A DNA stretch of 64,000 nucleotides from JACNJF01 sp050288105 (GTDB lineage Bacteria; Pseudomonadota; Gammaproteobacteria; GCA-001735895): the NCBI GenBank assembly GCA_050288105.1, contig JBNKDE010000001.1, positions 62,001 through 126,000 on the forward strand, given 5' to 3'. A program made the position numbers and the translations under genes. Positions 18,043-26,003 of this stretch are shown piece after piece (position 1 is the stretch's first letter; each line of letters begins with the position of its first letter). The notes under the pieces are model-generated. The model was not told the origin of the DNA and made no database searches. It was given only the letters and a program-made list of their open reading frames with translations.

Positions 18043-18069
18043 ATATCGGCAGATAAGATGGAAAAATTA
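18043..18069 (-). promoter_or_regulatory. Putative FliA (sigma-28) promoter of the fliK-like gene
   Basis: On the - strand the sequence reads TAATTTTT, 11 bp, GCCGATAT. This matches TAAAGTTT-N11-GCCGATAA at 6 of 8 and 7 of 8 positions. It points toward the fliK-like gene, with about 125 bp of leader. It is the best full match of the three FliA-like sites in the window. Confidence 0.6.
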
Positions 18070-18102
18070 AGGCGGCTAGCGCAGGGTTTCGCCTTATTTT
18101 TT
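18068..18102 (+). other. Hairpin with T-run upstream of the diguanylate cyclase gene
   Basis: TAAGGCG (18068-18074) pairs with CGCCTTA (18090-18096) across a 15-base loop and is followed by six Ts, so it reads as an intrinsic terminator on the + strand. No + strand gene precedes it, because the fliK-like gene runs the other way. It could end a small transcript from 17911-18068 or act as a leader attenuator of the GGDEF gene. The rest of the 332-bp gap holds the fliK promoter and AT-rich sequence in which I see nothing else firm. Confidence 0.35.
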
Positions 18103-18242
18103 ACGCTTTGGCGTCAATAATTTGTCTAAATTAAGGAATTAGCTTTAATTATGTTTATAAGTTATTGTATTTAAACAAATTAATGATATGGCATGATAAT
18201 AGCATTAGTTATTGTGTAAATAGCAAAACTGAATGTGTAATT

Positions 18243-19160
18243 ATGCCTCAGACTACAACATTATCAGGAGAGAACAAGTCTCCATTGCAGGTGATCGCAC
18301 TTGATTCGAGAAAGTCCGAACAGGTTGTCAGCGACAAGCAGTACCTAAAGATTCTGCAAATGTCTGATCTGCTGTCCAGAACGCTGAATCTGGCAGAGAT
18401 GCTGAAGATATTTTCTACAGAAATTTCACAGCTGGTACCACATTCAAGTTATCGATATCGTTCGGAGTTGCTGGATAAACCGATACGCAGTGGATCTTTA
18501 AGTGCGCATAGTCTGAATTACCACCTGACCATACAGCAAATGGATCTGGGGGATTTGACCTTGTTCCGTAAAACACCATTTAGCAGTAACGAAGTCTGCC
18601 AGTTTGAAGACCTGTTGTGCTCGCTGGTGTATCCCCTGAAAAATGCATTGATGTACCATGTGGCGATTGTCTCGGCATATAAAGATCCTCTGACCAATAT
18701 CAATAATCGCGCTGCTATGGACAAGATGCTGCCGCGTGAGTTACGCCTTGCCAAAAGACATGACCATCAACTTGCGTTGATGATTATGGATCTTGATGGC
18801 TTTAAGGTAGTGAATGATAGCCAGGGACATGATGTGGGCGATCGCTTACTGGTTCAGGTGGCAAAAACCATTCAAGGTGTGCTCAGGGATACCGACATGT
18901 TGTACCGATACGGCGGTGATGAGTTTGTTGCCGCCTTGCCCTATACCGATGCCCAGGGGGCGATTGATGTCGCCAACAGAGTTCTAGATGCCATCCATAA
19001 TGTAGAACATGACGAATTTGCAGATCATATTCAGGTTGGACTGAGTATTGGTGTCTCGATGCTACATGCGGGTGATGATTTTGAACGCCTGTTCAAGCGC
19101 GTGGATCAGGCTTTATATCGCGCTAAAAAAGAGGGCAAACACCGCGTGGTGATGAGTTAA
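18243..19160 (+). CDS. Diguanylate cyclase with GAF-like N-terminal domain
   Basis: The enzyme makes c-di-GMP from two GTP. The C-terminal GGDEF domain (about 150-305) has the intact active site GGDEF at residue 224. An RxxD inhibitory site (RDTD) stands five residues before it, so product inhibition is expected. The N-terminal 140 residues look GAF-like (MSDLLSRTLNLAEMLKIF; DLGDLTLFRKTPFS) with no membrane segment, so it is probably a cytoplasmic sensor. The start at 18243 (MPQTTT) is preferred over 18165, whose first 26 residues look non-coding; the site is weak. A PilZ protein, a possible c-di-GMP receptor, is encoded nearby. Confidence 0.85.
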   Translation: MPQTTTLSGENKSPLQVIALDSRKSEQVVSDKQYLKILQMSDLLSRTLNLAEMLKIFSTEISQLVPHSSYRYRSELLDKPIRSGSLSAHSLNYHLTIQQMDLGDLTLFRKTPFSSNEVCQFEDLLCSLVYPLKNALMYHVAIVSAYKDPLTNINNRAAMDKMLPRELRLAKRHDHQLALMIMDLDGFKVVNDSQGHDVGDRLLVQVAKTIQGVLRDTDMLYRYGGDEFVAALPYTDAQGAIDVANRVLDAIHNVEHDEFADHIQVGLSIGVSMLHAGDDFERLFKRVDQALYRAKKEGKHRVVMS

Positions 19161-19495
19161 CCCCCTTAGGTTTTTCTACACCTATGACTCATCTGGCAAT
19201 ATTTTCGGCGTTATTATGAATTGTTGATCTGTTAATATTCGCTTATAGTTCGGATCGTTTAGAGACACATTATTCAGCTAGATCGAAATGTTTCGATCGC
19301 TGTCTATTCCCAAATATTCGTGCTCTGATCATTCAAGGATGAATTATTCAGAGCTTCGTTAAAATTCTCCTTACTGATATCGCGTTGCGGGGTATTTTTC
19401 TGGTAAAAATGTGTAACTAACTGCTATGCTAATACATATTAATGTAAGGGCACAAAACCCAGTTTACCTATTCAAAATCATAACAGGATATTTCT
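19161..19495 (+). other. 335-bp leader region before the STAS-PilZ genes with two inverted repeats
   Basis: This gene-free stretch holds two structures. An 18-bp perfect inverted repeat lies at 19281-19298 (GATCGAAA-TG-TTTCGATC) and is operator-like. A larger hairpin lies at 19322-19354: GCTCTGA pairs with TCAGAGC, then ATTCA with TGAAT, leaving an AGGA loop. AGGA in a hairpin loop and the ACAGGAT at the STAS ribosome binding site both resemble CsrA/RsmA binding sites. I could not place a convincing sigma-70 promoter. Confidence 0.4.
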
Positions 19496-19801
19496 ATGCC
19501 AATAAATAGTACGGTGTCTGGTGACGGTAAAATGATAACAATTGCCGTGTCAGGGAAATTTGACTTCCAGCTATACGATGAGTTTAGAACTTCGTATGTT
19601 GATACACAGGGTTCAGGTGTTGATTACGTCGTCGACCTTTCAGGAACTGAATATCTGGATAGCTCAGCACTTGGTATGCTTTTGCTGTTGCGCGAACATG
19701 CTGGCGGTGAGGGCTCTAAAATCAAGATTTCGAATGCTTCTCCAGATGTGAAAAAAGTTCTGGATGTGGCAAATTTTGGGAAGTTATTTGAAATAAATTA
19801 A
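19496..19801 (+). CDS. STAS-domain anti-sigma factor antagonist-like protein
   Basis: The 101-residue protein is a single STAS domain (MITIAVSGKFDFQLYDEF, VVDLSGTEYLDSSALGMLLLL), with candidate phosphorylatable serines S56/S57. Such proteins are switches in partner-switching cascades that work with an HptB-like or serine-kinase partner; no partner kinase is seen in the window. The ACAGGATATTTCT ribosome binding region precedes the ATG. It lies 13 bp ahead of a PilZ gene and downstream of a diguanylate cyclase, suggesting a link to c-di-GMP and motility-to-surface control. Confidence 0.88.
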   Translation: MPINSTVSGDGKMITIAVSGKFDFQLYDEFRTSYVDTQGSGVDYVVDLSGTEYLDSSALGMLLLLREHAGGEGSKIKISNASPDVKKVLDVANFGKLFEIN

Positions 19802-19814
19802 CACGAGTTTAGCT

Positions 19815-20108
19815 ATGACTGATTACTCAGAAAAAAGGGATTTCCAGCGCATGGCAATAGACTGTTCGCTGGAATACCGCATTAGTTCAGACGATAGCAG
19901 TCATCAGGGGCAGATAAAAAACCTGAGCGGTAAGGGGGTTTTGTTTCTGGGTGATAAGCCAATAGCACTGGGGGTTCAGTTGCAGATAACTGTGGCCCCG
20001 GTCAACGATATCACACCGCCGATGATTGCTGATGTACGCGTAACCCGTTGTGATAAACACGACGATGGTAATTACTACGTGGCAGGAGAGATTCTCCAGA
20101 TCCTCTAA
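19815..20108 (+). CDS. PilZ-domain c-di-GMP binding protein
   Basis: The 97-residue protein is a stand-alone PilZ domain. It has the RxxxR motif (R8-DFQ-R12) and the NxSxxG motif (N36-LSGK-G41) required for c-di-GMP binding. It forms a likely two-gene unit with the STAS protein. Its output partner is unknown. The gene ends 3 bp from the convergent ispG stop. Confidence 0.9.
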   Translation: MTDYSEKRDFQRMAIDCSLEYRISSDDSSHQGQIKNLSGKGVLFLGDKPIALGVQLQITVAPVNDITPPMIADVRVTRCDKHDDGNYYVAGEILQIL

Positions 20109-20111
20109 TGC

Positions 20112-21332
20112 CTATGGCCTGGAGTAGGTTCTTGAGACGTAATCTCCGACCAGATTCATAAATTCTTCGGCAATCCTGTCACCTTTCAGGGTGACAGTTT
20201 TTACGCCATCTTCATAAACCGGCGCTACTGGGAGTTCCCCATTCCCCGGAAGGCTGATCCCAATATTGGCATGTTTACTTTCTCCGGGTCCATTAACGAC
20301 ACAGCCCATCACCGCTACGTTCATTTGCTCCACGCCAGGGTAAAGATCCTTCCATTCACGCATGGAGTCGTTCAGCTGGCGTTGTATTTTCTGAGCCAGC
20401 ACCTGAAACAGATCACTACTGGTTCTTCCACAGCCGGGACAGGCAACGACGGTAGGGGTGAAACAACGGAGTTCCATTGACTGCAGGATATGCTGGGCAA
20501 TCTTAACTTCACGAGTTCGGCTTGCGCCGGGCTCTGGGGTGAGGGAAACGCGTATGGTATCGCCTATACCCTGATCGAGCAGAATAGCCAGTGCTGCGGT
20601 TGACGCGATGACCCCTTTGTCACCCATGCCGGCTTCGGTTAGCCCCAGGTGTAATGCATAACTGGAGCGGCTGGCCAGCTCTCGGTATACGGCGACCAGG
20701 TCGTGTACGTGGCTCATCTTGCAACTGATAACAATTTTGTCGCTGCCAAGCCCAATCTCCTCAGCCATTCTGGCGCTGCTTAAGGCAGATTCTATCACCG
20801 CCATACGGTTGATCTGGTTCAGCGGTAGGGGCTGAGTTGAGGCTGAATTTTTATCCAGGAGCTCGGCCAGAATTTGCTGATCCAGGCTTCCCCAGTTGAC
20901 CCCGATACGTACCGGCTTGTGGTAGCGGCAGGCCTGTTCAATCATGCTGTGAAACTGTATGTCACGGTTTTTACCGCGTCCTACATTTCCCGGGTTGATT
21001 CGATATTTGGATAGCACCTGGGCACATTCGGGATATTTCTCCAGGAGTTTGTGACCATTAAAGTGAAAGTCACCGACTATTGGTACCTGGTAGCCATCAG
21101 CTTGCAGGTTGCTGACAATCTGGGGTAGTGCAGCGGCTGCTGCTTCATTGTTTACCGTCACTCGAACCAGCTCAGACCCTGCATCGCTGAGCTGTTTGAT
21201 TTGCAAAACGGTGGGCTGGATGTCTGCGGTGTCCGTATTGGTCATGGACTGCACCACGACCGGATTGTTGCCACCTATAGCAACACTTCCAACCTTGACA
21301 CAGTGTCGTTTGGGTAAATCAATGCTATTCAC
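20112..21332 (-). CDS. ispG: 4-hydroxy-3-methylbut-2-enyl diphosphate synthase IspG (GcpE)
   Basis: IspG is the [4Fe-4S] enzyme of the MEP isoprenoid pathway that converts MEcPP to HMBPP. The 406-residue protein has the family start (VKVGSVAIGGNNPVVVQSMT), the RINPGNVG motif, and the cluster ligands in CPGCGRTSSD and VMGCVVNGPGE. dxr, another MEP enzyme, is present at 55938-57104. Its start is divergent from the HAD gene. Confidence 0.97.
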   Translation of the reverse strand: MNSIDLPKRHCVKVGSVAIGGNNPVVVQSMTNTDTADIQPTVLQIKQLSDAGSELVRVTVNNEAAAAALPQIVSNLQADGYQVPIVGDFHFNGHKLLEKYPECAQVLSKYRINPGNVGRGKNRDIQFHSMIEQACRYHKPVRIGVNWGSLDQQILAELLDKNSASTQPLPLNQINRMAVIESALSSARMAEEIGLGSDKIVISCKMSHVHDLVAVYRELASRSSYALHLGLTEAGMGDKGVIASTAALAILLDQGIGDTIRVSLTPEPGASRTREVKIAQHILQSMELRCFTPTVVACPGCGRTSSDLFQVLAQKIQRQLNDSMREWKDLYPGVEQMNVAVMGCVVNGPGESKHANIGISLPGNGELPVAPVYEDGVKTVTLKGDRIAEEFMNLVGDYVSRTYSRP

Positions 21333-21527
21333 AATTATTTTTGGTCCGGTGAAAGAGCCGCATTATATATAAATTTGCTGCAGGGGTATCCAGACAAAGT
21401 GTAGCAGCTTGTAAATGCATCGTTTCTATTGTCTTCAGAGGCGTGAATCGGCGCTGGTCAAAAACATGATTGGGCCGCTTTACTCAGTGATCAAACACGG
21501 TTAGCCTAAGGCTTTAATCTGGTTTGA

Positions 21528-22241
21528 TTGTTCCCCTTGTTTCAGAATATTAAAGTCATCGGTTTTGACCTTGACGATACCCTGTGGCCCTGCATGCCAA
21601 CCATTAATCGCGCCGAGGATGCTACCTATAAATGGTTGCAGCAAAGTTACCCGCGCGTTACTGATTCGCTGGATGCAAGCGGTTTGCTGGAATACCGAAA
21701 AGCATTCATGCGCAGCGATGAAATTTATCGCATAGATTTGTCATTGATGCGGAGAGATATGCTGGCACAGCTCGCACGCGATTTTGATTACGATGTGGAT
21801 CCGATGGTGGAAGAGGGCTTTAATCTTTTTTACCGGCTGCGGCACGATGTCAGTTTTTATGATGATGTATTTCCTGTGCTCGATCAGCTTAAAGCGCAAT
21901 ATCGCCTGGGTTCTATCAGTAATGGCAATGCCAGTGCGGGATTAACGCCATTGAATGAATATTTTGATTTCTTTGTAAACGCTTCTGATGTGATGGTGCG
22001 TAAACCGGATGAAAAAATTTTCAGACATTTCTGCGAGCAGTTGGGTGTGCCACCCGAGCAATGTCTGTATGTAGGTGATGACCCTGTTTACGATGTGGTC
22101 GGCGCGCGTGAAGCGGGCATGCAGACGGTCTGGGTAAATCGCGACAGCATGATGACCTGGCCCGATGAACTGGCCCCGGCCGAAGCAGAGATCAGCGATT
22201 TATACCAGTTGCTGGGCCTGGTAGAACCTCGTGTTGATTAA
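21528..22241 (+). CDS. HAD-superfamily hydrolase (YigB/YjjG-like phosphatase)
   Basis: The 237-residue protein is a HAD phosphatase: motif I FDLDDTLWP (nucleophile Asp and acid Asp), motif II SISNGNA, motif III Lys in VRKPDEKIF, and motif IV VGDDPVYDVVGA. A helical cap lies between motif I and motif II. Similar proteins act on small phosphates such as FMN or nucleotides; the substrate cannot be told. No ATG lies near; TTG at 21528 or 21537 must serve. Its stop codon overlaps that of the convergent tesA gene (TTAA at 22238-22241). Confidence 0.88.
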   Translation: MFPLFQNIKVIGFDLDDTLWPCMPTINRAEDATYKWLQQSYPRVTDSLDASGLLEYRKAFMRSDEIYRIDLSLMRRDMLAQLARDFDYDVDPMVEEGFNLFYRLRHDVSFYDDVFPVLDQLKAQYRLGSISNGNASAGLTPLNEYFDFFVNASDVMVRKPDEKIFRHFCEQLGVPPEQCLYVGDDPVYDVVGAREAGMQTVWVNRDSMMTWPDELAPAEAEISDLYQLLGLVEPRVD

Positions 22242-22885
22242 CGTAGGGGAGACATCTCCAGGAATTTTTTGACCACCTTATCTGCCAGTATAGGTTGGGC
22301 AATGGCTGTTGGGTGTATGCCATCTGCTTGCATATATTCCGGTTTGTCTGCGGCAACCCCCTGAAGGAATCTCGGCAGATAGCTGATATTTAGTTCAGCA
22401 GCCAGTTGTTGGTAAATTTTCTGAAAACGCTCGTTATAGACTGGTCCGAGGTTAGGTGGAAGCCTGACACCAATCATTAAAACCTTGATCTTGCGCTGCA
22501 TCGCCATATTAATCATCTGGCGTAAATAATCCTGTGTACGACCAAAAGGGAAGCCTCGTAAGCCATCGTTGCCACCGAGCTCTATGATCAGATGTGAAGG
22601 ATGGTACTGGTCTAAAAGTGCTGGGAGTCGCTCATGTCCGCCCTGGGTGGTTTCTCCGCTAATGCTGGCATTGATGACTTTAACATTCGCACCCAACTGC
22701 TGCAGTTTCTGCTCAAATAAAACCGGCCAGCTCTGCTCAATTGCAATATTATGTGCAGCACTTAAACTGTCGCCCAGAATCAAAATTCTGGAGTTGGCTG
22801 ATTGATCGGCAGCCTGGCTTGAAGTTGCCATCAGGCAACACCATATAGTGACGACTATGGAAAAAAATCTAGAAGAATGCATCAT
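22238..22885 (-). CDS. tesA: SGNH-family arylesterase / lysophospholipase TesA
   Basis: TesA is a periplasmic esterase/thioesterase. The protein (215 residues from 22885) has a signal peptide ending near SSQAA. It carries all SGNH blocks: GDSLSAAHN with the catalytic Ser, the Gly of block II, GGND, and DGIHP with the catalytic Asp-His. A longer frame reaches 23092, but the signal peptide fixes the start at 22885 or 22882. The 5' end overlaps the divergent ybbA gene, an arrangement also found in E. coli. Confidence 0.93.
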   Translation of the reverse strand: MMHSSRFFSIVVTIWCCLMATSSQAADQSANSRILILGDSLSAAHNIAIEQSWPVLFEQKLQQLGANVKVINASISGETTQGGHERLPALLDQYHPSHLIIELGGNDGLRGFPFGRTQDYLRQMINMAMQRKIKVLMIGVRLPPNLGPVYNERFQKIYQQLAAELNISYLPRFLQGVAADKPEYMQADGIHPTAIAQPILADKVVKKFLEMSPLR

Positions 22886-23543
22886 TGTTTCGAATCTTTG
22901 TAAAAAAGTTAAAGCTCCCGAAGGAGAGCTCAACATATTGCAGGACATTAACCTGAATGTGAAGACCGGCGAGGCATTAGTTATTACCGGTGAGAGTGGT
23001 TCGGGTAAAACCACATTACTGGGCCTGATGGCTGGACTGGATCGTCCCGACCAGGGCGAGGTCACGCTACTGGGCGAAGCGCTTTCCAGCAAAAATGAGG
23101 AGCAGCGCGCGCGTATTCGTAATGGTCGAGTGGGCTTTGTATTTCAATCCTTCCACCTGGTAACAGGGGCTACCGCATTACAGAATGTGATGCTGCCGCT
23201 AGAGTTATCAGGTCATGCGAAAGCCAGGCAGCATGCGCAGGAAGTACTGGTTGAAGTCGGCCTGGAGCATCGCATGAATACCCCCGTCGAACGTTTATCC
23301 GGAGGGGAACAGCAGCGAGTGGCTATCGCCATGGCCTATGCGGTACAGCCGGAAATTCTGTTTGCCGATGAACCTACGGGCAACCTGGATACACAGACAG
23401 GGGCACAGATTATCGACATCTTGTTCAAATTACGCGACCAGAGCGGCAGTAGCCTGGTTCTGGTTACTCATGAACAACGCCTGGCTGAGCGTGGTGACCG
23501 GGAGATAAAAATGGCGAAAGGCCGTATTAGTAGCAGTCTGTAA
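22848..23543 (+). CDS. ybbA: ABC transporter ATP-binding protein YbbA
   Basis: This is a LolD/MacB-type ATPase of 231 residues with Walker A GESGSGKTT, a Q-loop in VFQSFHLV, signature LSGGEQQR and Walker B ILFADEPTGNLD. It pairs with the large permease YbbP 6 bp downstream and is divergent from tesA. The system is thought to work on envelope lipids or lipoproteins in a mechanotransmission manner; the substrate is not established. The start may be GTG 22848 or ATG 22857; the shorter form fits E. coli YbbA length better. Confidence 0.92.
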   Translation: MTTMEKNLEECIIVSNLCKKVKAPEGELNILQDINLNVKTGEALVITGESGSGKTTLLGLMAGLDRPDQGEVTLLGEALSSKNEEQRARIRNGRVGFVFQSFHLVTGATALQNVMLPLELSGHAKARQHAQEVLVEVGLEHRMNTPVERLSGGEQQRVAIAMAYAVQPEILFADEPTGNLDTQTGAQIIDILFKLRDQSGSSLVLVTHEQRLAERGDREIKMAKGRISSSL

Positions 23544-23549
23544 TCGTTT

Positions 23550-25997
23550 ATGAATAGATTACTTCCCCAGATTCATGCGTGGTGGTTGCTGTGGATTGCT
23601 GCCGTTATCACCATGACCATCGTAGCTGCGAGTCAACTGTTTACCGACCGTATCGGGCAGTTGCTGGATCAACAGGCTAGTGAGTTACTAGCCGCTGATT
23701 TGTTGATTAACTCCAGTGAAAAGCTGCCCGATTCCTATACCGCGTTAGCAAAACAATATGGACTGGCTGTGGCGCATGCGGTGGAATTACGCAGTGCCAT
23801 CTTTATCGATGACAGCCCACAACTGGTGGAGGTTAAAGCGGTTTCAGCCGGTTATCCGTTGCGCGGTACGCTGGAACTGAAACAGGATTTACTCTCGCAA
23901 CCCCGAATTACCCGATCGGTTCCCGCAAGCGGTGAAATCTGGATCGACAACAAGCTGAAGAGTGAACTCGGCAAGTCAGTCGCTCTGGGCTATAAAAACT
24001 TGACTGCCAGCTGGCTGATCAGTTATGAGCCGGATCGAGGAGGTAGTTTATTTAATCTGGCGCCTCGCGTTATGATGAATCTGGATGACCTATCTGGTAC
24101 TGGTCTGCTGACTGATGGAAGCCGCGCCAAATACAAACTGTTGCTAGCGGGGACTGCTGAATCCTTGCAGGGCTTTAAAACAGCGATCAGTGAAAAACTA
24201 CAGGATGGGCAGCAACTTCAGTCACTGGAAAATGCGCGCCCGGAAATGCGTAAAGCATTGCAACGCACCAAAACTTTTTTTTCCATGTCGATTATCATGA
24301 CGCTTGTTATCGCTATGGTGGCTATTGCTATCACCGCGCGCTATGCAGCTTCACAGGAGTCAACCAAGGTATCGGTCATGCGTACCTTCGGTATTTCCAG
24401 TCGACGTCTGGTCCGCTACTATGCCGCACAGGTAGGCAAGGTATGGATGCTGGCAGCGCCGGTGGGATTGTTGCTGGGGCTTCTGGCGCAGTATCCGCTG
24501 CAGTGGGCGCTGGGGTTCTGGTTTTCAAGCAGCTTACCGGATCCGACGCTGCAGCCCTTCCTGCTGTCAGCGGCTGTCGGGCTGGTCAGCCTGATTGGAT
24601 TTAGCCTGCCACCGCTGCTTAACGTGGTGGATACGCCCCCTATGCAGGTGTTGCGTCAGCTGACCCTTAACAGGCGAGGTAGCAAATCCCTGCTACTGGC
24701 CGGTATAAGTTTTCTGACGCTTTATCTGGTGCTGCTGCTGATCGTGCCTGATCTGAAAATGGCCAGTCTGCTGTATCTTCTTATCATTGTGATTGCGTTA
24801 TTTATCCCTGCGGTATTGAAGCTGTTGCTTGTTTTATACAGCCGGCTGGGGCAGTCTCGATTCTGGCTGAAGAACTACGCACTCACCCGTTTGTTCAGTT
24901 ATAACCGCAATGCACTGTTCGTCATGTCCGGCTTTAGCCTGACACTGCTTTCTGTGCTGCTGATTTCACTGGTTAAAGATCAGCTGATCCAGGACTGGGA
25001 AACCCAGTTGCCGCAGGATAAACCCAATTATTTCATGTTGAATATACCCACTGCGGATGTGCAGGGACTATCCGCATTTTTACAGCAAAACCAGGTCAGA
25101 TCTTCTGATGCCTATGCGCTGGTTCGTGCGCGCCTGAAGTCGATCAATGAACAGGATATCAAGCAGGTTAAATTCCCCAGCGAGCGCGGAGAGCACCTGT
25201 CTAACCATGTTTTTAACATCAGCTATAGCGAAACTTTACCGGCTGATAATGAGGTTGCGCAAGGACAATGGCTGGGACAGGTTGCGGATGGTAATGAATT
25301 CTCAGTAGAGCAGGGTATGGCTGAAAATATGGGATTGAAGCTGGGTGACAGGCTGACTTTCAATGTCGCGGGTGCGGAATTTCAGGGCCGTATTAGCAGC
25401 ATACGTTCAGTAGTGTGGGAAAACTTTCGTCCCAATTTTTATATCATCGGTACGCAACAGGCGTTGGCTGATAAACCACAGACCTGGCTTATGAGCGCGC
25501 TGATCAAACCTGAGCAGAAAGCGCTGCTAAAAAAACTCGTCGAGCAGTTTCCAGCGGTGACCCTGCTGGATATCAGTGAAGTGATGCAACGCGTAAAAGG
25601 CATTATTGATCGAGCTAGCCTGGCCTTGCAGTTCTTCTTCATGTTTGCCATTCTGGCGGCAGTTATTGTGTTACTTTCCGCGTTGAATACCGCGAATAAG
25701 GATCGGCAGATGGAGATGGCGCTGCTACAATCACTGGGTGCCAGCAGGCGCGATAAACTCTATTCACAGGTTTTTGAGTTCGTGTTAATGGGTACGACAG
25801 TCGGATTTTTTGCAGCATTATTTGCCGCATTAACCGGCTATGTTGTTGGTGCGTATTTTTTTGATCTGAGTTTTGTATTTAAGCCGGAAATATGGCTTTA
25901 CAGTATATCGATTTCGGTGTTATCCATTACCACTCTGGGTACGCTATTTATTGCTCGTGCATTTAATGTGAGTCCAATGAGCCTGTTAAGAAGTTAG
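23550..25997 (+). CDS. ybbP: FtsX-family ABC permease YbbP
   Basis: The 815-residue inner membrane protein has an N-terminal membrane helix, a periplasmic domain, and two FtsX-type permease units. The first is around 240-370 (IIMTLVIAMVAIAITARYA...) and the second at the C-terminus (FFFMFAILAAVIVLLSALNT...). About ten transmembrane helices are visible. It is the partner of YbbA. relA starts 6 bp downstream, possibly on the same transcript. Confidence 0.92.
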   Translation: MNRLLPQIHAWWLLWIAAVITMTIVAASQLFTDRIGQLLDQQASELLAADLLINSSEKLPDSYTALAKQYGLAVAHAVELRSAIFIDDSPQLVEVKAVSAGYPLRGTLELKQDLLSQPRITRSVPASGEIWIDNKLKSELGKSVALGYKNLTASWLISYEPDRGGSLFNLAPRVMMNLDDLSGTGLLTDGSRAKYKLLLAGTAESLQGFKTAISEKLQDGQQLQSLENARPEMRKALQRTKTFFSMSIIMTLVIAMVAIAITARYAASQESTKVSVMRTFGISSRRLVRYYAAQVGKVWMLAAPVGLLLGLLAQYPLQWALGFWFSSSLPDPTLQPFLLSAAVGLVSLIGFSLPPLLNVVDTPPMQVLRQLTLNRRGSKSLLLAGISFLTLYLVLLLIVPDLKMASLLYLLIIVIALFIPAVLKLLLVLYSRLGQSRFWLKNYALTRLFSYNRNALFVMSGFSLTLLSVLLISLVKDQLIQDWETQLPQDKPNYFMLNIPTADVQGLSAFLQQNQVRSSDAYALVRARLKSINEQDIKQVKFPSERGEHLSNHVFNISYSETLPADNEVAQGQWLGQVADGNEFSVEQGMAENMGLKLGDRLTFNVAGAEFQGRISSIRSVVWENFRPNFYIIGTQQALADKPQTWLMSALIKPEQKALLKKLVEQFPAVTLLDISEVMQRVKGIIDRASLALQFFFMFAILAAVIVLLSALNTANKDRQMEMALLQSLGASRRDKLYSQVFEFVLMGTTVGFFAALFAALTGYVVGAYFFDLSFVFKPEIWLYSISISVLSITTLGTLFIARAFNVSPMSLLRS

Positions 25998-26003
25998 TAA
26001 AAG

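Noticed and set aside
18069..18102. GEMM c-di-GMP riboswitch before the GGDEF gene
   Set aside because: The GCGCAGGG stretch recalls the family, but the conserved core, tetraloop and second stem are not found.
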